Assembly: GCF_900091315.1 (NCBI RefSeq)
Contig: NZ_FLSP01000028.1
Location: 1 to 64,000, forward strand
Length of the DNA stretch: 64,000 bases
From: Streptomyces sp. DI166
Lineage (GTDB): Bacteria > Actinomycetota > Actinomycetes > Streptomycetales > Streptomycetaceae
Reading direction: 5' to 3'
The translations under genes were made by a program, and so were the position numbers. The notes under the pieces were generated by a model, which ran no database searches, was not told the DNA's origin, and saw nothing but the letters and a program-made list of their open reading frames with translations. Shown here in pieces: positions 1-7,267 of this stretch; position 1 is the first letter of the stretch; each line of letters opens with the position of its first letter.

Positions 1-347
1 TGCCCGTAGGTGACGAGCAGCTTCCCCTCGTCACGCATCTTGTAGCCAGTGTTCAGGCAGTCCACGACGTTGCGGCCGAGCCGGTCCACGGCTGCAGCCA
101 CCAGCCCGTCGTAAGGACCCCTCTCATCGCGAAGCCACGGGCCCAGTTTCGGCCGGGTCATCGGGTCGGTGGCGCCCGACACCTCCCAGTCATCGGCCCA
201 GCCGATGATGTGGCCCCCGACAGACGCGGCAGCGGTCAGCACGTCCTCCCGTTGCCGCTCCGGCGACGACGTCGCGAGCTTCATCCGCGACAGACGTCGC
301 ACGCCGAGCAGGCACTTCCCGCATCCGTCGTAGGGGCGTTCGATCAT
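1..347 (-). CDS. Large serine recombinase/integrase, N-terminal part (runs off the left edge)
   Basis: The first 115 residues of a site-specific serine recombinase are visible; the rest lies outside the window. Near residue 16 the text GVRRLSRMK matches the family's R-x-S motif that holds the nucleophilic serine. It is followed by TSSPERQRED, a hydrophobic strand GGHIIGWADDWEVSG, and VAAAVDRLGRNVVDC, which matches the D-R-L-x-R active-site segment of the resolvase domain. These enzymes cut both DNA strands and integrate or excise phages and integrative elements. The ATG at 347 was chosen, although the frame stays open upstream through a TTG codon. The gene starts only about 100 bp from yjbQ, with palindromic DNA between, so this is probably the edge of an integrated element. 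The type of element cannot be told from what is visible. Confidence 0.85.
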   Translation of the reverse strand, partial: MIERPYDGCGKCLLGVRRLSRMKLATSSPERQREDVLTAAASVGGHIIGWADDWEVSGATDPMTRPKLGPWLRDERGPYDGLVAAAVDRLGRNVVDCLNTGYKMRDEGKLLVTYG

Positions 348-352
348 GTTCA

Positions 353-405
353 GGTCCGTACCGCGCAAGACATCTCCGTTTCGAACACGCAAGGTACGGA
401 GATTT
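353..405. other. Candidate attachment-site region beside the recombinase gene
   Basis: Two interleaved perfect inverted repeats lie directly upstream of the recombinase start: TCCGTACC (355-362) with GGTACGGA (393-400), and ATCTCCG (372-378) with CGGAGAT (397-403). Attachment sites of large serine recombinases are roughly 40-50 bp, have imperfect dyad symmetry, and often sit beside the integrase gene. The alternatives are an operator for the recombinase gene or simple secondary structure. No core crossover sequence can be fixed without the other element end or an empty site. Confidence 0.35.
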
Positions 406-445
406 GGCGGCCACACCCAGGACGATCTTGCTCAAGCCAGCAAGC

Positions 446-868
446 TCACCCCAGGAAGCTCAGTCGAACCTGACGGTTGACATTGTCTTTATTGGTGTCG
501 ACCAGGCACACCGACTGCCAGGTCCCCAGCTCCAGGCGGCCGTTCAGGACGGGGAGCGTCGCGTGGGGCGGGACGATCGCCGGGAGGACGTGGTCGCGGC
601 CGTGGCCGGGGCTGCCGTGGCGGTGCTGCCAGCGGTCGTCGGCGGGCAGGAGGGTGTGCAGGGCGGCGAGGAGGTCGTGGTCGCTGCCCGCGCCGGTCTC
701 GATGACGGCGACACCGGCGGTGGCGTGCGGGACGAAGACGTTCAGCAGGCCGTCCCGGCCGCCGGCCGCCTCGCGCAGGAATGCCTCGCAGTCGCGGGTC
801 AGATCGACGACCGTCTCCGAGGAACCGGACGTCACGTTGAGGACTCGGGTGGTGAAGGTGTCTGACAT
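446..868 (-). CDS. yjbQ: YjbQ family protein (UPF0047)
   Basis: The 140-residue product is a full-length YjbQ/UPF0047 protein. It has the family hallmarks VFVPHATAGVAVIETG (residues about 45-60), a histidine-rich GHGRDHVLPAIVPP stretch (about 89-102) and the C-terminal GRLELGTWQ signature. The conserved histidines lie in a metal-binding pocket in this small trimeric family. Weak thiamin-phosphate synthase activity has been reported for the E. coli member, but the physiological role is unsettled. Start: the Met of MSDTFTTRV is used; the frame extends six residues upstream (MTEDGR). The stop lies about 100 bp from the recombinase gene, so if an element is integrated here it has not truncated this gene. 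Confidence 0.85.
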   Translation of the reverse strand: MSDTFTTRVLNVTSGSSETVVDLTRDCEAFLREAAGGRDGLLNVFVPHATAGVAVIETGAGSDHDLLAALHTLLPADDRWQHRHGSPGHGRDHVLPAIVPPHATLPVLNGRLELGTWQSVCLVDTNKDNVNRQVRLSFLG

Positions 869-1045
869 GCGCCCATCCTCCGTCATCCGTTCCGGCAGCG
901 GCGCGGGAGCCCGGCCCGTGTGTGACGGCCGTATGAAGTTCCCCCGGCCCGCGTTGACCCACGCTCCGGCGGGTTCCTACGGTCGGTCGTACGGCGTGTC
1001 CGGCCGACGGCCGCTCGTCGTCCGCACCCGCGAAAGGCTGCCGCC

Positions 1046-1693
1046 ATGGCGACCGACCTCCACCGGCCGGCGAGTCCGTACACCGGACGCCGCACCGTCA
1101 AGCCCCCGCACGCCGTCCGCGTCGACGGTCTCACCCGCTCCTACGACGGCCGGCGCGCGCTCGACGGGCTGACGCTCGACATCCGGCCCGGTGAGTTCGT
1201 CGCCCTCCTCGGCCGTCCCGGAAGCGGCAAGTCCACGCTGCTGCGGGTACTGGCCGGGCTCGACTGTGACATCGCGGGCACCGTCCTCGTACCGCGCCGC
1301 AAGGCCGCCGCCCTGCACCCGCACCGGCTGCCGCCGTGGAAGCGGGTCTGGCGGTGCGTCCTGCTCGGGGTGCCGGGCAAGCCGGGCCGTGACGGTGCCC
1401 GGCGGGCGCTCGACTCGGTCGGGCTCGCCCACCGTACGGACGCCCGCGCCAAGTCCCTCTCCGCCGACGAGGTGCAACGCGTCTGGCTGGCGCGGGCGTT
1501 ATTGCGCGAACCCGAACTGCTGCTGCTGGACGAGCCGTTCGGGGCGCCCAGCGGGGACCTGTGGCGGCGCCAGGGGTGTGCCGTGCTGCTCGCCACGCGG
1601 GACGCGGAGGCGGCCGTGCGCCTGGCCGATCGTGTCGTCGTGATCGACGGGGGCGTGATCGTCCACGAGCTTCCCCACCGGGCCGAGCGCTGA
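1046..1693 (+). CDS. Orphan ABC transporter ATP-binding protein with degenerate motifs
   Basis: A 215-residue nucleotide-binding domain, most like the nitrate/sulfonate/taurine (SsuB/TauB) type. Walker A is intact (GRPGSGKST, about residues 51-59) and so is Walker B (LLLLDEPFGA). Other parts are abnormal. The ABC signature reads LSADE instead of LSGGQ. The segment after Walker B is about 15 residues shorter than usual (GAPSGDLWRRQGCAV). The switch histidine is replaced in LLATRDAEA, where LxTHD is expected. No permease or binding-protein gene adjoins it. It may be a decaying remnant of an importer operon or may no longer hydrolyse ATP normally. The start is the ATG preceded by GAAAGG. Confidence 0.75.
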   Translation: MATDLHRPASPYTGRRTVKPPHAVRVDGLTRSYDGRRALDGLTLDIRPGEFVALLGRPGSGKSTLLRVLAGLDCDIAGTVLVPRRKAAALHPHRLPPWKRVWRCVLLGVPGKPGRDGARRALDSVGLAHRTDARAKSLSADEVQRVWLARALLREPELLLLDEPFGAPSGDLWRRQGCAVLLATRDAEAAVRLADRVVVIDGGVIVHELPHRAER

Positions 1694-1720
1694 GGCCCCG
1701 GGAAGATCCTCGACCCCCGC

Positions 1721-2806
1721 ATGGTTGGTAGAAACGTGAACAACACCGAGGTAGTCGTCATAGGCGCCGGTCAGGCAGGGCTCTCCGGCGCCTATCACCT
1801 GCGCCGCACCGGATTCGAGCCCGGCCGTGACTTCGTGGTGCTGGACCACTCCCCCGGGCCCGGCGGCGCCTGGCAGTTCCGGTGGCCCTCGCTGACGTAC
1901 GGCAAGGTGCACGGGATGCACGCGCTGCCCGGAATGGAGCTGACCGGGGCCGATCTGGCGCGGCCGTCCGCCGAGGTGATCGCCGAGTACTTCGCGGAGT
2001 ACGAGCGCGCCTTCGACCTGCGCGTACGGCGGCCGGTGGACGTACGGGCCGTGCGCGAGGGGGACGACGGGCGGCTGCTCGTGGAGACCTCGGCCGGGGA
2101 CTGGTCGACGCGGGCGCTGATCAACGCCACCGGCACCTGGGACCGGCCGTTCTGGCCCCGCTACCCGGGGCAGGAGACCTTCCGGGGGCGGCAGTTGCAC
2201 ACCGCGCAGTACCCGGGGCCGGAGGAGTTCGCGGGGCTGCGGGTGATCGTGGTGGGCGGCGGCGCCTCCGGTACCCAGCACCTGCTGGAGATCGCCCCGT
2301 ACGCGGCCGACACTACCTGGGTGACCCGGCGGCCCCCGGTGTTCCGCGAGGGCCCCTTCGACGAGAACCTGGGGCGGGCCGCGGTGGCGCTGGTGGAGGA
2401 GCGGGTGCGGCAGGGGCTGCCGCCCAAGAGCGTGGTGTCGGTCACCGGGTTGCCGCTCAACGACGCGATCCGGCAGGGCCTCGCGGACGGGGTGCTGGAC
2501 CGGCAGCCCATGTTCGAGCGGATCACCCCGCACGGCGTGGAGTGGGCGGACGGCCGCCGCGTGGAGGCGGACGTCATTCTCTGGGCGACCGGGTTCCGGG
2601 CCGCCATCGATCACCTGGCGCCGCTGAAACTGCGGGAGCCGGGCGGCGGTATCCGGGTCGAGGGGACCAGGGCGGTCGCCGATCCGCGGATCCACCTGGT
2701 CGGCTACGGCCCCTCGGCGAGCACCATCGGCGCCAACCGGGCGGGCCGCGCGGCCGTACGGGACATCAGGCGGCTGCTGGCCGAGGAGCGCCCGGTCGCC
2801 GCGTGA
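1721..2806 (+). CDS. Flavin-containing monooxygenase-like FAD/NAD(P)-dependent oxidoreductase
   Basis: A 361-residue two-dinucleotide-fold flavoprotein. The N-terminal FAD site is VVVIGAGQAGLSGAYHL (about residues 9-25) and the internal NAD(P)H site is VIVVGGGASGTQHLLE (about 170-185). A conserved ILWATGFR stretch (about 288-295) follows. This order is that of CzcO-like and flavin-dependent monooxygenase-like proteins, which oxygenate or reduce small soft substrates in the cytoplasm; the substrate cannot be inferred. The ATG at 1721 has no clear ribosome-binding site, and GTG at 1736 (MNNTEVVV) is a close alternative. The gene ends 12 bp from the convergent transglycosylase gene, and a small hairpin spans the junction. 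Confidence 0.8.
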   Translation: MVGRNVNNTEVVVIGAGQAGLSGAYHLRRTGFEPGRDFVVLDHSPGPGGAWQFRWPSLTYGKVHGMHALPGMELTGADLARPSAEVIAEYFAEYERAFDLRVRRPVDVRAVREGDDGRLLVETSAGDWSTRALINATGTWDRPFWPRYPGQETFRGRQLHTAQYPGPEEFAGLRVIVVGGGASGTQHLLEIAPYAADTTWVTRRPPVFREGPFDENLGRAAVALVEERVRQGLPPKSVVSVTGLPLNDAIRQGLADGVLDRQPMFERITPHGVEWADGRRVEADVILWATGFRAAIDHLAPLKLREPGGGIRVEGTRAVADPRIHLVGYGPSASTIGANRAGRAAVRDIRRLLAEERPVAA

Positions 2807-2818
2807 TGTCCCACGCGG
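2799..2818. terminator. Hairpin between convergent genes
   Basis: CCGCGTG (2799-2805) and CACGCGG (2812-2818) form a perfect 7-bp stem with a 6-nt loop. It overlaps the stop codon of the flavoprotein gene and directly abuts the stop of the convergent MltG-like gene. There is no U-tract, so this is at best an intrinsic terminator of the GC-rich actinomycete type. Confidence 0.4.
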
Positions 2819-3676
2819 TCACTTCGACTTCTCCTCGGGCGGGGTGCTGCGCTGGTTGCGGTTGAACTCGGCGACATTGCGCTGGTGCTCGGCGTAGTCG
2901 GCGGTGAAGCGGGTGTCGCCGGGCTTGACGGTGACGAAGTACAGCCAGTCGCCCGGCGTGGGGTTGATCGCGGCACGCACCGCCTCCTCGCCCGGGTTGT
3001 CGATCGGGGTCGGGGGCAGGCCCATGCGCTGGTACGAGTTGTACGGGCTGTCGATCCGGGTGTCGGACTCGGTGGTCTTCAGCGTGGAGCGGTTGAGGGC
3101 GTAGTTGATGGTGGAGTCCATCTGGAGCGGCATGCCGCGCTCCAGGCGGTTGAAGACGACCCGCGCCACCTTGCCCATGTCGGCCTTGGTGGCCGCCTCG
3201 GCCTGGACGATGCTGGCGATGGTGACCGCCTGGTAGACGTTCATAGCGTTGCGCTGGGCGCCCGCGGCGATCGGGGCGCCGTTGAACTTCTTGTTCGCGG
3301 TGTCGACCATCGCCTTGAGCAGCGCCTGAGGCGTCGCCTTCTTGCCGTTGGTCTCCAGCGGGTACGTGGCCGGGAAGAGGTAGCCCTCCGGGTTGCCGTC
3401 CGCGTCGGTCGGCAGCTTCAGATCGGCCTTGGCCAGTGACTTCTTGGTGGTGCCCGCGGGCAGGGCGAGGGCCTTGTCGACGGCCTCGTAGACCTGTCCG
3501 GACCGCCAGCCCTCCGGGATCACCAGGGTGGTGGGCTTCTTCTCGGCCTCGCCGTCCATGCTCAGCAGCGGCACCGCCACGGCGGTGCCGGCCACGACGG
3601 CCCCGGTCGCGATGAGGACGATTCGGCCCCGGCGCGTCAGTCGGATCGCTTTCCGTGACGGAGTGTTCATGTGCAT
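2819..3676 (-). CDS. MltG-like endolytic murein transglycosylase (YceG family)
   Basis: A 285-residue protein with one N-terminal transmembrane helix (IVLIATGAVVAGTAVAVPLL, about residues 18-38) and a YceG/MltG domain facing outward. MltG cleaves nascent glycan strands near the membrane and helps set glycan length. Family motifs are present: GYLFPATYPL, ASIVQAEA (the family has ASIVExE; one acidic residue is Gln here), ARVVFNRLERGMPLQMDST and GLPPTPIDNPG, ending in YFVTVKPGDTRFT. The protein is shorter than E. coli MltG (about 340 residues) and lacks most of its N-terminal LysM-like extension. Start: ATG 3676; ATG 3670 (MNTPSRK) is equally possible. The actinomycete core mltG usually sits near aroE, so this is probably a paralogue. 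Confidence 0.75.
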   Translation of the reverse strand: MHMNTPSRKAIRLTRRGRIVLIATGAVVAGTAVAVPLLSMDGEAEKKPTTLVIPEGWRSGQVYEAVDKALALPAGTTKKSLAKADLKLPTDADGNPEGYLFPATYPLETNGKKATPQALLKAMVDTANKKFNGAPIAAGAQRNAMNVYQAVTIASIVQAEAATKADMGKVARVVFNRLERGMPLQMDSTINYALNRSTLKTTESDTRIDSPYNSYQRMGLPPTPIDNPGEEAVRAAINPTPGDWLYFVTVKPGDTRFTADYAEHQRNVAEFNRNQRSTPPEEKSK

Positions 3677-3797
3677 GCGGGCACGGTAACTCGCACATGG
3701 TCACAAACCCGGCATATCTTCATTTTGTCGGCAGCGGGACGGGGCCATCCGGTTGACCGGGTAGGGCCTGGTCAGGCCGGTGGGCCCGGTGGCGCCC

Positions 3798-5600
3798 TCA
3801 GCTCGTCGGCTCCAGTTGCGCGTCCCGGCGCACCAGCGCCGCGTACCGGCCGTCCAGCGCCAGCAGTTCCTCGTGGGTGCCGCGTTCGACGGTGCGGCCG
3901 GAGTCCAGGACCACGATCTGGTCGGCGCCCCGGACGGTGGACAGGCGGTGCGCGATGGTGAGCGTGGTGCGGTTGGCCGAGAGCGCGTCGATGGCCTGCT
4001 GCACGGCGTGCTCGGTGCGGGTGTCCAGGGCGCTGGTGGCCTCGTCGAGGACGAGGACCGGCGGGTCGCGCAGGATGGTCCGGGCGATCGCCAGCCGCTG
4101 CTTCTCGCCGCCGGAGAAGCGGTAGCCGCGCTCGCCCACGACCGTGTCGTAGCCGTCGGGCAGGGCGGCGATGTGGTCGTGGATCTGCGCGGCCTTGGCC
4201 GCCGCGTGCAGCTCCTCGTCGGTGGCGTCGGGCTTGGCGAAGCGCAGGTTGTCGGCGACGGAGGCGTGGAAGAGGTACGTCTCCTGCGAGACGACGCCGA
4301 CCGCGCGGGCCAGGGTGTCGAAGTCCAGGTCGCGCACGTCGACCCCGTCGAGGGTGACCCGGCCGCCGGTGACGTCGTACAGGCGGGGCACCAGGTGGCC
4401 GAGCGTGGACTTGCCCGCACCGGTCGGGCCGACGACCGCGAGGCTGCCGCCGGCGGGGACGGTCAGGTCCAGGCCGTCGAGGATGGGGGCGCCCTGGTCG
4501 TCGTAGCGGAACTCGACGCCCTCGAAGCGGACCTCGCCCTTGATCTCGTCGAGGTGGACCGGGTTCTCCGGTTCGGTGATGTCGATGGGCAGGTCGAGGT
4601 ACTCGAAGATGCGCTGGAAGAGGGCGAGCGAGGCCTGGATCTGGACGCCGGTGCCGAGCAGGCTGACGGCGGGGCGGAACAGGCCCTGCTGGAGCGAGAC
4701 GAAGGCGACGAGGGTGCCGATCGAGACCTCCGGGCCGCCGTACTGGAGGGCCAGGCCCGCGGTCCAGTAGATGACGGCGGGCATCGCGGCCATCACGATC
4801 GTGATGACGGCCATGCGCCAGCGCCCGGCCATGTTGGAGCGCACTTCCAGATCGACCAGGGCCTCGGACTCGTCGGAGAAGGCCTTGGTCAGCGAGTCGG
4901 AGCGGCCCATGGTGCGGCCGAGCAGGATGCCGCTGACGGAGAGCGACTCGGTGACCGTGGCGGCCATCGCGGCCATCTGCTTCTGGCGCTGGGTGGTGAT
5001 CCTCTTGCGTTCGTTGCCGACGCGGCGGCTGATCCACACGAACACCGGGAGCAGTAGCAGGGAGACGACCGTCAGCCGCCAGTCGAGGGCGAGCATCGCG
5101 ATGATCGTGGCGACGACGCTGGTGAAGTTGGCGACCAGGGAGGTGGCGGTGGAGGTGACGGTCGCCTGCATCCCGCCGATGTCGTTGGCGATACGGGACT
5201 GCACCTCGCCGGTGCGGGTCCGGGTGAAGAAGGCCAGCGACATGCGCTGGAGGCGGCCGTACACGTCGGTGCGCAGGTCGTGCATGACGCGCTGGCCGAC
5301 GGTCGTCGAGATCAGGGTCTGCAGGACGCCGAAGATGCTGGTCAGGACGGCGCTGAGGATCATGCCCAGCGCGAGAAGGCTGAGCAGGCCGGTGCGGCCC
5401 TCGGGGATGGCGACGTCGAGGATCGCCTTCAGCAGGAACGGTGTGGCCACGGAGACCAGGGACGCGGCGCCGACCAGCAGGCCGACGATCGCGAGGCGCC
5501 CGCGGTAGGGGCGGAACAGACGCAGGATGCGGCGCACCTGCCGGGGCTGCTGGTCGCTGTCGTCCGGCGGTGTCCAGGTGGGTTGGTGATCGGGGTGCAT
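3798..5600 (-). CDS. ABC exporter, fused permease and ATPase, MarR-linked
   Basis: A 600-residue half-transporter with an N-terminal six-helix exporter domain (about residues 35-325) and a C-terminal ATPase. All catalytic motifs are canonical: Walker A VVGPTGAGKST, Q-loop VVSQETYLF, signature FSGGEKQRLAIART, Walker B VLVLDEATSALD, switch His LTIAHRLSTV. It should therefore work as a homodimer that pumps lipids, peptides or drugs out of the cell. The gene is divergent from a marR gene across a 92-bp region with a good palindrome, an arrangement typical of drug- or lipid-responsive export. The ATG start is preceded by AGGAG. The MltG-like gene follows in the same direction after 121 bp. Confidence 0.9.
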   Translation of the reverse strand: MHPDHQPTWTPPDDSDQQPRQVRRILRLFRPYRGRLAIVGLLVGAASLVSVATPFLLKAILDVAIPEGRTGLLSLLALGMILSAVLTSIFGVLQTLISTTVGQRVMHDLRTDVYGRLQRMSLAFFTRTRTGEVQSRIANDIGGMQATVTSTATSLVANFTSVVATIIAMLALDWRLTVVSLLLLPVFVWISRRVGNERKRITTQRQKQMAAMAATVTESLSVSGILLGRTMGRSDSLTKAFSDESEALVDLEVRSNMAGRWRMAVITIVMAAMPAVIYWTAGLALQYGGPEVSIGTLVAFVSLQQGLFRPAVSLLGTGVQIQASLALFQRIFEYLDLPIDITEPENPVHLDEIKGEVRFEGVEFRYDDQGAPILDGLDLTVPAGGSLAVVGPTGAGKSTLGHLVPRLYDVTGGRVTLDGVDVRDLDFDTLARAVGVVSQETYLFHASVADNLRFAKPDATDEELHAAAKAAQIHDHIAALPDGYDTVVGERGYRFSGGEKQRLAIARTILRDPPVLVLDEATSALDTRTEHAVQQAIDALSANRTTLTIAHRLSTVRGADQIVVLDSGRTVERGTHEELLALDGRYAALVRRDAQLEPTS

Positions 5601-5643
5601 GGGCTCCTACGGAGGGGTGAGTACGGGACTGACGGAGCTTAGC

Positions 5644-5668
5644 TCATTGTTACCTATACTCACAATGA
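5644..5668. promoter_or_regulatory. Probable MarR operator in the divergent promoter region
   Basis: TCATTGT (5644-5650) and ACAATGA (5662-5668) are perfect inverted repeats separated by 11 bp, the ATTGT/ACAAT form common for MarR-family operators. A further half-site ATTGT lies at 5682-5686. The site lies between the start codons of the ABC exporter and marR, so the bound regulator could control both. Confidence 0.65.
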
Positions 5669-5692
5669 ACGTGGTCCTGTTATTGTTCCCGT

Positions 5693-6178
5693 ATGACCAG
5701 CCCCGATCCGGTGATCTCCGACTCCGCCACCGCGGCCGACCCCGACGGCTCGCTCGCCGAGCAGTTGCTGCGTCTGACCCGGCGTGTGCACCGGATCCAG
5801 AAGCGGCACATCGAACTCTCCGGCCTGGGCGTCACCCCGGCCCAGTCCCGTCTGCTGCGCACCCTCGCCCACTACGACTCCCCGCCCCGGATGGCCGACC
5901 TCGCCGCTCGGCTTGAGGTGGTCCCGCGTGCCGTCACGTCCCTGGTGGACGGGCTGGAGGCGAGCGGCAAGGTACGCCGGGTACCGGACCCGACCAACCG
6001 CCGGGTGATCCGCATCGAACTCACCGAGGACGGTCTGAAGGCGCTGCGGGCCCTGCACGCAGCGCGGCGGTCCGCGGCACGGGAGATCCTGGCGCCGCTG
6101 ACGGCCGAACAGCGTCAGGTGCTCGGGGGGTTGCTGGACACGCTGGTGGACGGGGACGCCCGCGGCTGCGGCGCGTAG
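5693..6178 (+). CDS. MarR family transcriptional regulator
   Basis: A 161-residue winged-helix protein. The helix-turn-helix is about residues 65-85 (PRMADLAARLEVVPRAVTS) and the wing is RRVPDPTNRRVIRIELTEDG. The dimerisation helices are at both ends. MarR proteins usually repress their own gene and a divergent transporter until a ligand binds. That matches the divergent ABC exporter and the palindrome 25 bp upstream. The ATG has no evident Shine-Dalgarno sequence, so the transcript may be leaderless. The stop lies 30 bp from the convergent araC-like gene, and the junction contains a short tandem repeat. Confidence 0.88.
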   Translation: MTSPDPVISDSATAADPDGSLAEQLLRLTRRVHRIQKRHIELSGLGVTPAQSRLLRTLAHYDSPPRMADLAARLEVVPRAVTSLVDGLEASGKVRRVPDPTNRRVIRIELTEDGLKALRALHAARRSAAREILAPLTAEQRQVLGGLLDTLVDGDARGCGA

Positions 6179-6213
6179 CCAGGGTTCAGGCGGCACGCAG
6201 CCAGGGGTTCAGG
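6177..6213. repeat. Short tandem repeat across two convergent stop codons
   Basis: AGCCAGGGTTCAGG (6177-6190) recurs as AGCCAGGGGTTCAGG (6199-6213), a 22-bp period with one inserted base. The first copy contains part of the marR stop codon and the second contains the stop codon of the convergent araC-like gene. It belongs to a wider set of stop-codon-anchored duplications in this window. Confidence 0.7.
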
Positions 6214-7117
6214 GCAACTGCCGTACGGGGGAAGGCGTGCCCGCCGCGCGCAGGCGGTTGGCGTCCTGTCCCGGCGGTGCGCCGAACATCCTGCGGTACT
6301 CACGATTGAACTGCGAAGGGCTGTCGTAGCCCACGAGATGGCCGACGCCCGCGACATCACCCGGCCGGGCGACCAGCAGGGAACGGGCCTCCTGGAGCCG
6401 GATGCGCTTCTGGAACTGCAGCGGGCTCATCGCCGTCACGGCGCGGAAGTTGCGATGGAAGGCCGAACTGCTCATTCCGGTGAGCCGGGCGAGGTCCTCG
6501 ACGCGCATCGGTTCGGCGTAGTGCTCGCGGATCCAGCGGATGGCGCGGGCGACGTAGGACAGGCTGCTGTCGGCCATGCCGATCTGGCGGACCATCGCGC
6601 CGTGCGGGCCGGTGAGCAGGCGCCAGACGATCTCGCGTTCGATGAGCGGGGCGAGCACCGGCGCGTCCGTGGGGCGGTCCAGCAGGCGCAGCAGGCGGGC
6701 CACGGCGTCCAGCAGGTCGACGTCTGCCCGCCCGGTCGCGAGTGCGGTGGCGGGCGCCGTGGGCAGGGGCGGGGCCTCCAGGAGCAGGGGTGCCACGGCG
6801 GCGGGGCGCAGTTCCAGGGCCATGCCGAGCGCCGGTTCCTCCCGGCGGGCGTTGATGAAGTGACCGGTGACCGGCAGATCGGCGGTGACCACGAGGCAGT
6901 CCCCGGCCCGGTACTCGTACACCTGATCACCGAGCAGCAGCCGCTTGCCGCCCTGCGCCATGACCACCAGCAGCGGCTCGGTGAGGGAGTAGTCCGGCTC
7001 AGCCGTCTCCACCCGGGACAGCAGCAGCCCTGGAATCCCGGTGCCGGAGGTTCCGGTCGCCGTCCGGTCCGCGATGATCCCGCGGACCTCGTCGAGCAGT
7101 TCTTCTCTCGTGCGCAC
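6209..7117 (-). CDS. AraC family transcriptional regulator
   Basis: A 302-residue regulator with an N-terminal cupin-like AraC_N domain (about residues 25-170: LLVVMAQGGKRLLLGDQVYEY, DCLVVTADLPVTG) and a C-terminal double helix-turn-helix (about 195-290: MRVEDLARLTGMSSSAFHRN, VGHLVGYDSPSQFNREYRR). This architecture is common in regulators that sit beside an oxidoreductase they control. Here the gene is divergent from an aldo/keto reductase gene with 150 bp between them. Start is GTG at 7117. The intergenic region holds a short palindrome and several GATCGG repeats, possible half-sites. Confidence 0.87.
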   Translation of the reverse strand: MRTREELLDEVRGIIADRTATGTSGTGIPGLLLSRVETAEPDYSLTEPLLVVMAQGGKRLLLGDQVYEYRAGDCLVVTADLPVTGHFINARREEPALGMALELRPAAVAPLLLEAPPLPTAPATALATGRADVDLLDAVARLLRLLDRPTDAPVLAPLIEREIVWRLLTGPHGAMVRQIGMADSSLSYVARAIRWIREHYAEPMRVEDLARLTGMSSSAFHRNFRAVTAMSPLQFQKRIRLQEARSLLVARPGDVAGVGHLVGYDSPSQFNREYRRMFGAPPGQDANRLRAAGTPSPVRQLP

Positions 7118-7186
7118 GCTTCACTGTAAGGGTGCGATCGGCACGATCACCCTGGAAGCGATCGGATTGTGCAAGAGCTGAATCGG

Positions 7187-7200
7187 ATCGGTCTACCGAT
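7187..7200. promoter_or_regulatory. Palindrome in the AraC/aldo-keto reductase divergent region
   Basis: ATCGGT-CT-ACCGAT is a perfect 6-bp inverted repeat with a 2-bp centre. GATCGG elements recur at about 7137-7142, 7159-7165 and 7186-7191. These are candidate binding sites for the AraC-like regulator. Confidence 0.4.
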
Positions 7201-7267
7201 GACGTGGTGATTCACGGTTCCCTTGACTCAGTCGATCCGCCCGATTCACCAATCAAGGAGCACAATC

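Noticed and set aside
190..435. Minus-strand 81-codon open frame overlapping the recombinase
   Set aside because: The frame at 1-347 matches a serine recombinase catalytic domain; this one does not.
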